Shown here piece after piece: positions 50,001-62,498 of a DNA stretch of 64,000 nt. The translations under genes and the position numbers were made by a program. The DNA is from Datura wrightii. Taxonomy: Eukaryota > Streptophyta > Magnoliopsida > Solanales > Solanaceae. Where the stretch lies: contig JASDFA010000010.1 of NCBI GenBank assembly GCA_035772735.1, positions 180,113,501 to 180,177,500 of the forward strand, written 5' to 3'. Positions within the stretch are counted from its first letter, which is position 1. Every line of letters starts with the position of its first letter. Below the pieces are notes generated by a model. It was not told where the DNA came from and did no database searches. It was given only the letters and a program-made list of their open reading frames with translations.

Positions 50001-51728
50001 CTCCTATAGCTACATACGCAACTTTTGCTTTTTGCCTCCAAAAATGCCAAAGGGGAAAGTATCTATTGTAAATTTGTGGAAATACTGCTCCATTTTTGAC
50101 AATTTGGGGTATGGTTTCTCATATAATCCCCACTATGTGACCCCAATTTTAATCATCACGAGTTGGAAAAAAAAAAAAAAAAAAGAGAGAGAACTTTTTA
50201 TTGCTGTTCCAAAATATGTATAGAAAAAGGTCATACTCAATAGCATGTTCAAGGATAAAAAGTGGGCGTCCCGGAAACGCGGGGATTAAAGGGGAATAAC
50301 ACGCAATATTTGACATTCCAAATTCCAAACCAGCAAAACTAGATGGACCACTTTAATTCATTTCATTCTTCTCTTTCTGTCTCTCTTTCTTTTTAATATT
50401 CATTTTAAAATTTAATTAATTAAAACTCGCATAAAATTATTTAAATATAATATTTCTAATAAAAAATAATTATTATTTATAGTAATATTTTTTTTAAAAA
50501 TCGTCTTAAAATATTTCTTATTTCATATCTACTCCTGTGGATGTCAGCAAGCAACAAGTGAGATAGAGGATCAGATTCACATATCTTGTCGACTGTACTC
50601 ATTGATTCCATACTCTATTTGATCGCAACCCCTTCAGATTAAATTCTGTTTGACCTTATGTTCAGGCCAAATTCATCTCCTATTTCACTAAGGCCGGAGA
50701 GAAGGTCCATCAAATTAAATCAATCAATTATTTGACTTAGAACATCCACGCTCCTTATACATTGAGTTGATTAATTAGTTTAATCAGATTTGCGCTGTTT
50801 TAATTAATTATTTTCTTTTAGTCCGTGAAAATAGATATCTTTAATTAGTAACCTACATACCCATTACTATACATACATATTTAGAGAAAGTATTTTAGTC
50901 CGTGAAATGAATAATCATATTAATAACGTACGTATCTAGATAAAGCATATTATATATAGACCATTAATTAATTTATTGCTTCATGCAAATTAATACCACC
51001 TAAAAAATCACATAAACATGAGTACGTAATATCATGCGGAAGAAAAAATATTTAAATTTTTCTAGGCCAGAAGACACGGCCTAAAATGGAGAGACATTAC
51101 AGCAAGGATGGTTTACATGAGACAAAACATTCAGATATATCTTTGTATATATATAATATGTATATATTTTTAATTATGAAATTTTCTGCCTAGAAACAAG
51201 TAAAATGGTCCTAGCTAGTAGTAGGTAGCTACTAGGAAAGCTGTTATTGGACCAGTGTAATATAGTAAATGTAAAAAAGATAGACTAATTTTAAAATAAT
51301 AATAATAATAATAGTAATTCAAGACATGTTAAGAAAAGGTGATAATCATGAAAAAGGAGAAGTCATGTTGATTCACAGTGGGCAAAAGGGTACATAGAAA
51401 ATGCGACATCATAATGGAAAAACAAAGTTGTTACCCTGGTCGGTAGAAACAGACAAATATTCCAACTTTAATTTATTCCATTTGTTTTTAGAAACCTTAC
51501 CCTTAACGTTATTCAGAACATTGGAGCTAGCTACCACTATTTAATTAGTTTGTTGAGTAAATTAATCCTGTCTTTTGTTTGATTTCTTACACTTCCTAGG
51601 TTATCCATGCTCTTCTTGTTATGCTCTTGTTGGTTTGTGCCCAACATGCAATAATAATCATCTATATTACTCCTTTGATTCATGATAACTGTTAAAAAAT
51701 TTATGTTGCTCTTAAAAAAAAGGAAAGT

Positions 51729-51900
51729 CTTAACTTAACTAATAAAGTTGTTGTCGTGTGATTGATCTTAAGGTCACGAGTTCGAACTATGAAAATAGTC
51801 TCGGACAGAAATGTAAGTTAAGATTACGTATAACAGACTCTTGGGATCCAATCTCTCCTAGAATTTCGCGCATAACAAAAGCTTAGTGCATCGGGCATAC
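51729..51900 (+). mobile_element. tRNA-derived SINE, TS family type
   Basis: AAAGTTGTTGTCGTGTGATTG, GGTCACGAGTTCGAAC (box B), AATAGTCTC..CAGAAATG, TAAGATTACGTATAACAGAC, and a tail GCGCATAAC..AGCTTAGTGCATCGGGC follow the TS-SINE consensus in order. It is moderately diverged. Confidence 0.85.
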
Positions 51901-52138
51901 CTCAGTTTGACTTTCGATGGTATCTGATTTTCAAAATTTTGAAGATTAGTATATCTTTGTAATTAAAAGACATTAGGCTCTTTGATGTGCGCATTGTGTA
52001 TATTCTTGACAATTGACATATTTTGTACCTGAAATATTAATTTATATAAATTGAAACTCTGAATTAGAAATTCTTATAGTCTGCACGTCTCCTCCATTAC
52101 AGCTGTAGAATGTGTTAGGTTAGGCTGAGCTCCCAGCT

Positions 52139-52645
52139 TTCTCCTGCTCATATGAAAGGAACAGCCACTACACTCTTACATGCCTAATTGACGTAGGGTT
52201 TGCGTCTCGCACATGCATGTGTGTACGTCATTTTGCACTAAATAATTCAATCCACCGTTACGGGAGGGAGTAGATGTAATTCTTATACGCATAATCAAAA
52301 ATCTTTCTTTTGAGTCTTGAAAAAAAAATTCTAATAGAAAGTACCCTCAAAGACTGAACTATATGTATTTGATTGAGCTCGATAACTTTCGTCTAAATCT
52401 AATATTTGTCTTAACAAATCTATTGAATATTATATAATTATTAATTTAAAACTTATTAACCAAAAAAAACTAAAATTTTAAATTCTCACTCCACCCAATG
52501 AGAACTCCCAAGGCAAACTCAAATTAATCTCCTGCTCATATGAAAGAAACAAGCACTACACTGTTACATGCCTAATTATGAACGTAGGCTTTGCGTCTCA
52601 CACATGCATGTGTGTCATTTTTCACTAAATAACTTAATACACATC
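52139..52645. repeat. Direct repeats of about 120 bp, 390 bp apart
   Basis: 52139-52262 and 52529-52645 both read CTCCTGCTCATATGAAAG, CACTACACT, TTACATGCCTAATT, GTAGG.TTTGCGTCTC, CACATGCATGTGTGT, CACTAAATAA in the same order. Divergence is moderate and no coding sequence lies between them. Confidence 0.8.
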
Positions 52646-53448
52646 ACGGCACAATGGGGTGAAATAGATGCGTGATGCTAACATACTTAATTAGAGTTTT
52701 TGATTTTAAAATCTGAAAATGAAAAAAACTTTTGATAGGAAATATTTATATTTTTAATAAGCTCTATAAAACACAAATTCAAATGAATCAAGTTAGTAAA
52801 TTTTGGATAAAGTGAATGAATCAAAAAGAAAAAAAAAAAAAAGGACAATTGGTCAATCCATTCTACACAAGTGTCACAACAAAATTACGTCAAAGATATA
52901 AGTTATTATTTTAACTTGAACGTTTCATTTGTCCGTGTGCTTTAATTAGTTTAAATTCATAGACACAAGTTAAGTTAACAAAAAATAAAAGATTATACGT
53001 ACATTCTCAAATCAAATATGTATTCACTGGCCTCTTTTCTTTCATCTAGTACGCAGCCCAAATTCTCAATTGTTGAACAATATTTGAACGTAGATCAATC
53101 TTTCTCCATTTTGCGTTGTTATTCGATCAACCAATTCTAGAAAATAATATCTTATTTATTAGAATCAATTGCTACTAGTTCTGGTTACCTCAGAGATAAA
53201 GTCATTAGGCAAATAACCTAATTAGTGCACTAATCTTTTCAAAAAATATAAAATTAAAATCTTAAAAATAAGATATGTAAAAATGACCTAATGACAATAA
53301 AAATTATTTGCACCGATAATATATACGTGTCACTTAATTTCTTGAAAATTGATGAATAGACAAAAGTCAGGGGAACATTGTTTGCCTGCTTTCAAGGTCT
53401 GGAAATACTAGCAAATACCAAAACAGACCAAATATCTATAGTTTTCAC

Positions 53449-56400
53449 ATGTTTAATGGACTAACCACTTTGAGTGGCCAAAAGGGACATTTTCAAATGC
53501 GTATTAACTCTTTCCTTGTTTGGAATGAGCACGTGACATCACATTCCAAAAACTCCCTATTGAACGGTCCAAATTTTGATGAGCCCTCAGGTCTAAACCA
53601 ACAGAGGAGGAATTGCTACTTATTACACTGCCTACAAATCCCTATCGTGTATTATATGCATTGTCTCATTTCGACTCAACACAACACTACTTCCTTTGTT
53701 AGTTACTTGCCCATGTCTATTGCAGTTAAGTTGGCCTCTAATATTAATTAAGTTTCTATAGCATTAACAACAATTAGGGAGCTGTTGGTGATGCGTGCCG
53801 TAACCTATATGTCTCATTTATAAGTTTAAGTTATTAACACGTGATGAATATTATTTTACATTTTCTAATATCATAGTGAATTATTATGTAGTCACTTCAT
53901 CTAAGAATTTAAGTTATTAAAGAGCGAATTATTTACTACATTCCTATGGCCAGAACTGTCCTTGACCTGATGGGTTGGGCGGGGTTTTTAGCACCCCTCA
54001 TCACCTATTAATCTTTGGTTATTCACTATTAATCGTGAGTAACTTTTGGTGCGATCAGCTCTGATCTAATTATTAGAACTATTATTTTTATGATCAAACA
54101 AGAATTAGCTTCTTATTTCTTAAGCGATAGTTGTACAATCTCGGCTATTACTTTCACTATTAGAAAATATAAAATTAGCTACGAAATTTGTAGGAAATTT
54201 TTAGCTAATCCGTCGCCGAAAAACTTCTAGCTAATTAAATTTTCTTGTAACCCATTGTTAATCCGTAGCTAAAATGAAATTTACATGAAAATCATATTAT
54301 TTAGCGATAAAATTTTATCCATCAGTAATTTCTTATTTTCTACTAGAATTTTTCGGAATAATAGGAGCATTAAAACTTGTCCAACCAAGTAAAAGTGGGA
54401 CTAATAGAGTATATTATCTCAATTTATTCTTCCTTAACAAACTCAAATTCCACGTACGGTAACAAAGATGGGAAAAAGGGTGAAAGAATCTCTTATCTTC
54501 TGCTACAAAAAGGATATTACATGTACTTGGATATTCTAATCTTCCCACATCTTATTAGTCGAAAGTATCTGGTCTCCAAAGCTCCATCAACTACAAAAAA
54601 AAAAATTAAAACAAACATAGGAGATATTTTATCCCGTTCATTTTAACTTATCATGTTTTGCTTTTTGAGTTAAGTCGTATAAACTTTTATTAACTTTGTA
54701 GAATATATTTTGTCATCATATTAATATAAAAAAAATTACAACGATTTATAATAATTTTTAAAATTAATTAAATTAACTTTAACAAAATAAAATATGAAAA
54801 GTAAAAAGTGAATTTTCGGAGTAATAATGTAGTTATGAGATGTAGGAGATGAAAGAACATTAGGGAGAGGTGGACGAATGAGAAGTAAATGGCCCCGAAA
54901 TGTCTTGCTATTACCAAGACAAGATTAAGAGAAACGCCATAGGGTGGGGCACCTATGGTTTGTTAGAATCAAGGCATATCCCCCCGCTAACATCGAGTGC
55001 TAAAGCCATCAGAAATTAGACAGCCTTTTTTCTTTTCCATGTGCCCAAATTTAAGTGCAACCTTCCAAAACCAAAACCAAATACAAAATTCCCTTCAGCC
55101 AGCTACCTCCTTTTCTTTCTTCCTTTCATCTTTTTCTCAAGCAAAATCATTTTACATTGTCTTTGGACTTTGAATAACAGCACTCACTAGTCAAATTGAA
55201 CCCTTTCTTTCTTTTTCTTTTTTTTCTTCTTCCTCCTGTGAGGCTTATAATCACTATTAATGTATGTAAATTTAGCAAAAAAATAAGGCATAATAAAAGG
55301 AAAAAAATCTATATATAGGTGATAAATATTAGTTGAAATTACATTTTAATCATGTTAGTACATTTTAATTTAGGTCTTACGTTCTTTAGAGTCTAATTAA
55401 TTAGTTCTATCTGAGATTTATTTGGAAGTAGAAAAAGATACAAAACCTTCACTATAGTTATACTTACCAACAATAATATTAAAATATTTAGTGTAATTTC
55501 ACTAATAAAATCTAAAATGGACAGAACTTACGCGAAACTCAATCCAATCTTATAGAGATGATGGAGAGGTTGTTTAGAATTGATACGTAATAATGGTAGT
55601 TGTAGTCTTCTGTGAGGCTTATCGAAGCATGGCCCTATGGATTTTGGGGGGATGGGGAGGACCAAAAGAAGGTGTGCCTCAAAAGGAAAAAAAGAAAAGG
55701 AAAGACATAATGTCGCCGGAATTCATGAAGATTTATTTATCCTCGTGAAACTCTAGTATCCACATGAATGGTCCCGCATTTGAGATGAATTAAAATCTGT
55801 TGATCACTTATAAAATGAGCAGAAGAAAAATGATTTTTTTAGATCTCCGTTGCGTGTAAAAATAAAAATTTTCTCTAAAAAAATCATTAACATAAAAAAA
55901 TATTAATAAATAACTTTTAAGAAAAAAACAATTTTCACTCTATTTAACCCAACATGACCACATCAATACATCAAATTTAAAATATTAAGTCCAGAAATTA
56001 CAACTGAAAGAGAACTGTAATAGATGTCAGTTGCTTTTGCGTGCATAAATGCAAATGATCTCTTTTCAATAATTGTGATAGTAGTAGTATATATTTTTTC
56101 TAGTTTCACGGTACTTACAAACATTGCCTACTTTTCTAGGAACAAAGGGGTTCAAAACTACCTTGTGGAATTTGCTTAATTAATTAGGTTGGTAAAGAAT
56201 TTATTTGGGTTATGGATGATATTTGATTGAATAATATAAGTGGGGAATAATAATTCAAGTTAGGTCTGAAGTCATCGTAATAATTTGAATGAAATGAAAT
56301 GAAAATGATTGAGAGACATATATGTGGAGTCCCTATATAGTTAACTCACACTTGAATATCTATCCTTTTGACTCTTTTCTTTTTTTGAAAATGAAAGGAT

Positions 56401-57684
56401 TCATGAAGGTTGTCGAGCTACTGTATCACTAGCACGCACAAGGATGAAGAATCACATGATCCTTTCTGAATTTGCGGAATTCCCTATTGATTCTAGGGTC
56501 AATGTGTGTCCCTTGCTTAAATTAGAGATTACATAGCTATATAAATTAATGTTAAACGGTTCGAACTGAATTTGGACGGTTTAGATTATTATTCAATGTT
56601 TTAATTAAAAATTAATTGAGCTGAATTAGACTGAGGTAAGATGAGCAGATTAACAATGTGTCATATTGCAATTCTTATTCGGTGCTTGTCTTGACTTTCT
56701 TATCATAATTGAATTTTTTTTCGTAGAAGAAAACACAAAAGAGCCTTGTGTCTATATGAAGAATTTGTAAGAACACAAGTATTACATTGTCACTTGTATG
56801 AACCACTTTTTATTTTGAGTGAATTTTGTGAAATTACTTCTCTCGATATTTTATACTCTCTTTTATATAGTGAATTCTTCATTGATTGCCTGAACCATAT
56901 TAAGTTATTGTGTCTCTTTCAATATATTTCTCGTTTGTCTTCTTAGTTATCCTTTTTTGAGGTTTATTTTGTTAGATTCTACATGACATCTGATTATTTC
57001 GATCCTAACAACTTCCTCAAAATCTTATCTAAGTTTTTTTCTTATAATTTGTTAATTACTAAACTAACTAAATTAATAAAAAGAATTCTTTACATGTATC
57101 AAAAAAATATTTAAATATTTCTATAAAATTTTCTTATAAACCAATTTAAACTACATTTAGTTCAAATTATCTAAATTTTGAATAGATCAAAAGATAAATT
57201 GAATTAATAAACAAACAAGTTATTAATCAGTTCAAATTTGGACAAATTAGGCTAATCATATTTTCATTGATTTATTTTGCCACCCCTTATTGTATGTATG
57301 CGAAACTTTATGTCTTCTTCTATTTTGTTGGGATGGCAATGAAACAGGACAGGTACGGAACAGGTTAAGCTTTAACTCTCAAAATTTCAAGATCTTATCC
57401 CGTGAAAGAATAAATCCACTCATCTTATTGGCATCCCTATTTTTATTTTTTTTAGGATCATATATCATGTTAAATTGCCACGTTAGGCTCTAAACCCACC
57501 CGGCTCCTCGCATGCGAATTGGGACAGACATATTGTTTTAAGTTTGAATTTACGTTATGTAAATTTTATTTTATTTATTATATATTAACTTATCTTTACA
57601 TATAAATATACTTTATATGATCGTATTTTTTTGTTTTTACTTATGTCTTTAAACTTAAAAATTCTTAAGTAATTTGGAATGAGC
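53449..57684. other. Gene-free region upstream of the P450
   Basis: AT-rich with low-complexity patches. A Stowaway-like pair of ends lies at 54632-54821 (TCCCGTTCATTTTAAC against TTTTCGGAG). The TAGCTACG/CGTAGCTA-type phrases at 54175-54300 suggest a further small DNA element. Short ORFs (for example 53449-53751, 54377-54646) have no recognisable domain. Confidence 0.45.
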
Positions 57685-57690
57685 TATAAA
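57685..57690 (+). promoter_or_regulatory. Putative TATA box of the CYP734A gene
   Basis: TATAAA lies 155 bp upstream of the start codon, placing transcription start near 57715-57720 and a leader of about 125 nt with a CT-rich stretch (57754-57774). Confidence 0.55.
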
Positions 57691-57844
57691 ACCGGACAAC
57701 CTCCATATTTCACCTTGTAGTCTTATAAACAAGAGAGACAAATTAAAGAACTCCCCTCTCTCTCTCCCACTCTGAAATATAGGAAAAATTGTATCCAGCC
57801 AGAGGAGGAGGAATTTTCTTGTATCAAGCAGTGGTGCCCCTGAT

Positions 57845-60800
57845 ATGGAAGCAGCCTTGTGTTTTCACTGGTTATTTGTTGTTGTATTTTCATATGTGTT
57901 ACTGTTGTTTGCGCAGAGAGCGTTGGTTCATCTCTGGTGGACACCTAAAAGAATTCAAAAACACTTCAAGAAGCAAGGTATCACAGGTCCTAATTACCAT
58001 TTTCTCTTTGGTAATCTCAAAGAAATTGCAAGATTCACTACTACACCGCCTTTCATCTCTCATCATGACATTCTTCCCACTGTTCTACCCTTCTACCATC
58101 ATTGGAAGAAAATCTATGGTACGCACTTTTCCAATTTTATTTCTCTTTTTAGTTTAATTAATTAACCCATGATTTATTCTTATGAGCTTAGGTTTCAATG
58201 TATAAATCATCATCTAAAATATTTCTATAGAAAAATGTGGGATTTTAAATCTTGAAAATAAGAAAGATAAAGATGACCTGGTGGTATATAAGATATCTAC
58301 ATTTGAATTTTGTCAGTGTAATTTTCGACAACAACAATAATATATTCAGTGTAGCTTTATAAAATGAAGTTTAAGAAAGGGTAAATTATACGCAGACCTT
58401 ACCTTATTTCAAACGTAGAGAAACTATTTTCGACAAAATTTAAGGCTTCCTTAATCTTAGCTCTTCTTTCCGTTTTTGTAACTCCTATGTACAATTTGGA
58501 AGCTAGCTAGCTAGCTAGCTATTGACAATCCTGTGTTTGGATATATTCGAATTAAATTGGCTGAGTTGTGGAACATCTAGCATAAAATGGACTTTTGTCA
58601 AGTACTTGTCATCTTTCTAGTTTAATTCTATTAATGACTATAATTTTTGGTGATATCAGGTTCAATATTTATTGTATGGTTTGGGCCAACGGCTCGTGTC
58701 ACCATATCTGATCCAGCTCTAATTAGGGATATATTCGTCCTGAAATCGGACAACTTTGAGAAAAATGAGTCACCGGCGCTTGTCAAGAAGCTTGAAGGTG
58801 ATGGTTTGCTTAGTCTCAAAGGAGAAAAATGGGCTCACCATAGGAAGATTATTACTCCTACTTTTTATATAGAAAATCTTAAGGTGAGTCATAAATATAT
58901 TACTAGAACAGTAAAATTTGCCCTTTTCTTTTTCCAGGTCTTCTTATATTTGTAAGTAGACTTCTAATATAGGTAGGTTTCATTATCAACAAATAGCTGA
59001 ATTATATTTTCACACTATGTTGGTTTTTTAGATTAGTGTACGCCAAGTTATCTGCTTTATTTTTCATTAATTTCTCATACGATTCCTCATCTAATAATTA
59101 TTATTTATAAAGTCATTTTTCTTAATTGAAGAAAATTCAAATCAAGAAGAAACGCGACTTTCTGATAATAACTAGCTGATGTTCTAACTCTATTTTTAAA
59201 CTCATCACTAATTCTATGTTTATGGATAATTATCAACTCTATATTTATCTTTTAGGTATTTCTTTTTATATTGTTTGAATTCTTTAAAAATATTATTGAG
59301 CGTGTGTTAAATTTTTTAAAAATAGTGCATTTTTTAATTCCTATTTATCTTTCATTTTCCTACCTATAGCTAATGATTCCCATGATGGGTAAGAGTATGA
59401 AGGAGATGTTGGACAAATGGTCAAAAATGTCAAACGCCAGCGGAAAAGTAGAAATCGAAGTCTCAGAAATGTTCTCGACATTATCAGAAGATGTCATTAC
59501 GCGTATTGTGTTCGGAAGCAGCTACGAAGATGGAAGAGCCATCTTCGAGTTACAAGCACAACAAATGGTTTATGCCACTGAGGCTTATCAAAAAGTATTC
59601 ATCCCCGGTTACAGGTGTATACTCACTCACACATTATATTAATTGTAATACAATTGTTAAATTTCTCCATAACAATTATTTTTTATTAATTAATAATAAT
59701 TTGAACAAACGACTCTGATCATAATACGATCGAAGTGCTATATATACTAATATAATATAAGCACGATCGATGTATGAGAATAACGCGTTATGAATTGGTA
59801 GTTAGTGGTTTGTGTAGAATCTTGAAACAATTGTAAAGTGAAAAAGAAGAAATTGTTTTATATGTATTTGTGTTTGGACAGGTTCTTGCCTACTAAAAAG
59901 AATAGAATTTCTTGGAGATTGGATAAAGAGGTGAGAAAATCTCTGATGAAGCTGATTGAAGAAAGGAGAAAAATATCGACTCATCATCAGGTGTTGTCAG
60001 AGGAATGTCCGAATGATTTATTGGAAGTAATGATAAAAGCTACTCATGAATATACAAATAGTTCAAACATCACAGTTAATGACATTGTCGAGGAATGCAA
60101 GACCATCTTCTTTGCCGGCAAACATACGACGTCGAATTTGCTGACCTGGACGACCATCCTACTGGCCATGCATCCTCAGTGGCAGGAACTAGCACGTGAG
60201 GAAGTTTTGCGTGTCTGTGGAGCACGTGATCCCCCCTCTAAAGACCATCTTTCCAAGCTCAAGACGGTAAGCATAAACTATTAAATTTATACTCCGTTCG
60301 TCTCTGAATATTTGTCTTTTTCAATACTAATTTTTTAAAAAAATATTAAGTTAAATTAATTTAATATTTTAAAATTAAAATATAAATATTTAAAAATTAT
60401 ATAAAAAATATTATAAATAATAATTTTTAAATGTAATATAATGAAAAAATATATTTTAAAATTTATATAATTTCATTCTCAAAAGAAAAATATGACAACT
60501 AATTTAATACATAGGGAGATCATCATAAGTTTTGTTTATTTACCGTAATCATGCTTTTCCACAACAACTAAACACTATGCATGTGGTAAAAGCCAACAGA
60601 CCAACACATTGTCCTCCGAGAATTAAGATAATATTCGCATGATGCTGCCTGTATCAGATAATTGTTCACTCTATTTTGCAGAAACTTTAATTTGCGCACA
60701 TTTGTCTTACTTATAATTATTACTAAGACCGGATCATCAAGCCTTTTTAGCTTAAATGCGTATTCAAGTAAAGAAAACTTAATTCACTTTGACTACGTTT

Positions 60801-61642
60801 TCAAAGTTATGCTTTTTACAAAAGAAAAAAAAAACAAGTGCTTTTAACTGATCTAATAATATTTAAAAAGTGTATTTTTTTTAATCATTTAAATTTTTAA
60901 ATGAAATAATTACATATTTTTACATTTACAATAAATTTTCTATCACCAAATCATTTTTAAGGATGCTATTATTATTTTACTCATGTTGGGTCTCGTTTAT
61001 TTGGCAAAAAGTCCACAAAAATATATTTTTCTATTCAAAAGTTCATTTATTTAAGAATAATTCTGAAACATTGCAAAGTCTTCCTAAATTTCTTTAAAAT
61101 TTTATGTCTAGTTAAACTATATAACATGAATTGAGACGAAAGGAGATATTATGGTATGTGTTAGTTTCAGTTTCTTGTAAAGATGTCCACTCATAGTCAA
61201 ACTTTTGATTTGGCAGCTCGGAATGATCCTGAACGAATCCGTGCGGCTGTATCCACCCGCAGTAGCAGCAATCAGACGGGCCAAAACGGATACACAATTG
61301 GGGGATTTCACAATACCGAAAGGGACGGAGCTCCTTATACCAATTATAGCAATTCATCACGATCAAACACTATGGGGAGAAGACGCAAACGAATTTAATC
61401 CCGCAAGATTTGGTCGAGGAGTGGCACAAGCAGCGAAACACCCCATGGCGTTCATGCCTTTTGGACTCGGCGCCCGCCGATGCGTCGGCCAAAATTTGGC
61501 AGTGTTACAAGCCAAATTAGCAATAGCCATGATCTTACAGCGCTTCTCCTTTGATCTTTCTCCAAGTTACCAACATGCTCCTACTATTTTGATGCTACTA
61601 TGTCCACAATATGGAGCACCTATTATTTTCCAAAAGTTGTAG
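57845..61642 (+). CDS. CYP734A: Cytochrome P450, CYP734A (BAS1-like) brassinosteroid-inactivating hydroxylase
   Basis: Five exons (57845-58118, 58660-58883, 59370-59614, 59882-60266, 61217-61642) join to 517 residues, with all introns GT-AG. An N-terminal membrane anchor (residues about 8-24, FHWLFVVVFSYVLLLF) is followed by the CYP72-clan stretch LVHLWWTPKRI. P450 motifs are complete: I-helix FFAGKHTTSN (about 324-333), K-helix ESVR (383-386), FNPARF (436-441), and haem loop PFGLGARRCVG with the cysteine near 465. KVFIPGYRFLPTKKN, LEGDGLLSLKGEKWAHHRKI and YQHAPTILMLLCPQYGAPI are close to Arabidopsis BAS1/CYP734A1. Family members sit in the endoplasmic reticulum and hydroxylate brassinolide and castasterone at C-26, lowering hormone activity. 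The ARRC loop differs slightly from the VRTC of BAS1 as I remember it. Intron 4 holds a Stowaway-like MITE. Confidence 0.93.
58379..58450 (-). mobile_element. Short SINE remnant in intron 1 of the P450
   Basis: ACGCAGACCTTACCTTATTTCAAACGTAGAGAAACTATTTTCGAC-like text matches the reverse complement of the TS-SINE core (TAAGGTCTGCGT..). Only about 70 bp are recognisable. Confidence 0.45.
58501..58521. repeat. (AGCT)n microsatellite in P450 intron 1
   Basis: Five tandem copies of the self-complementary unit AGCT. Confidence 0.9.
60292..60518. mobile_element. Stowaway-like MITE in P450 intron 4
   Basis: The left end CTCCGTTCGTCTC and right end AATACATAGGGAG are near-inverted and TA precedes the left end. 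The interior is AT-rich. Confidence 0.5.
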
Positions 61643-62094
61643 TTCACATCCTTAATTAGCTTATATAGTATGTGCATGTTTGTACAAAACAAAATTTTTC
61701 CAGATCAAATGTTCTCTACGGGTACAATTCAATCCCTTTTCATCCCCTTCTAACTCTATTAAACTAGTACCGGAATCTAACAGCTAGCACTTTGAATCTT
61801 CAACTCGTAATACTAGAAGACTGTCCTCTCATGTGATGTGACACTAACGACGGAAGGCGGACCCGATAAGGGGCAGACAAACTTCTGCACATGGTATCTT
61901 ACCTAGGCAAATACCAAATCAAAATGAGAGATAAACGTAAAGAACTTTATAAATAAGTTTATAAAACATGTTATTTCGAGCTCAATAATAACATAGGCTA
62001 ATGAACAAATCTGCGAGATCTATAATACCAAAACGGATAATACACGCATGCCATTCATGACTTGGGTTAGTTGGGGTTAGTTGTGACATGTTAT
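61643..62094. other. Spacer between P450 and the Copia LTR
   Basis: 3' untranslated and flanking DNA of the P450, no gene recognised. The five bases GTTAT at 62090-62094, directly before the LTR, are the candidate target-site duplication of the retrotransposon. Confidence 0.5.
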
Positions 62095-62411
62095 TGTTGT
62101 GGAAATTCGAGCTATTTTCCACCAATAGCAAAACTAATAATGGCTAACAATGATAAATAAGAAACAGAAAAGAGAATAAAGAGAATACCAAGATTTGACG
62201 AGGTTCGGCCAATTATGCCTAAATCCCCGGACACCACTACAAATATATTTCTCTGAGAAGATTACAAGAGAGAAAATAAACTAAGCCTCAGTTAGAAGGC
62301 TTCAAGTTTGGTGTGATAAAACCAAAAGGGGGAGGCTTCCTTTTATAGTCTAAGGTTGCCTCCCTATTTCTACTCATCTTCCAATGTGGGACTTTGAGCC
62401 AAAAAACAACA
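62095..62411 (-). repeat. 3' LTR of the Copia retrotransposon (317 bp)
   Basis: The LTR has inverted ends TGTTG...CAACA. On the coding (minus) strand it is directly preceded by a purine-rich tract (AAGGTGGAGATT, complement of about 62412-62423), the expected polypurine tract for plus-strand priming. The mate LTR lies beyond the window. Confidence 0.8.
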
Positions 62412-62498
62412 AATCTCCACCTTGGCAAAAAGTCCCAAAAGTTACAAAATCTTCTCTCACAACTATCTCTAGTAGTGTCTTCAAATGCACCTATGGTG

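Larger units (their letters stand above)
46166..53448. other. Gene-free AT-rich region with repeats
   Basis: Contains a CA microsatellite (46626-46648), a direct duplication around 46490-47030, a G-rich phrase set (CGGGGCAATTT, GCGGGTTTACGGGG at 49340-49430) typical of a dispersed Solanaceae repeat, a TS-type SINE (51729-51900), and a direct duplication at 52139-52645. Short ORFs such as 49888-50223 show no domains and were not called. Confidence 0.55.

Noticed and set aside
49888..50223. 111-residue plus-strand ORF
   Set aside because: Low-complexity lysine-rich composition over an A tract, no domain, no splice or promoter support.
51729..51900. tRNA gene from GGTCACGAGTTCGAAC
   Set aside because: Same reason: SINE body follows and the acceptor stem is missing.
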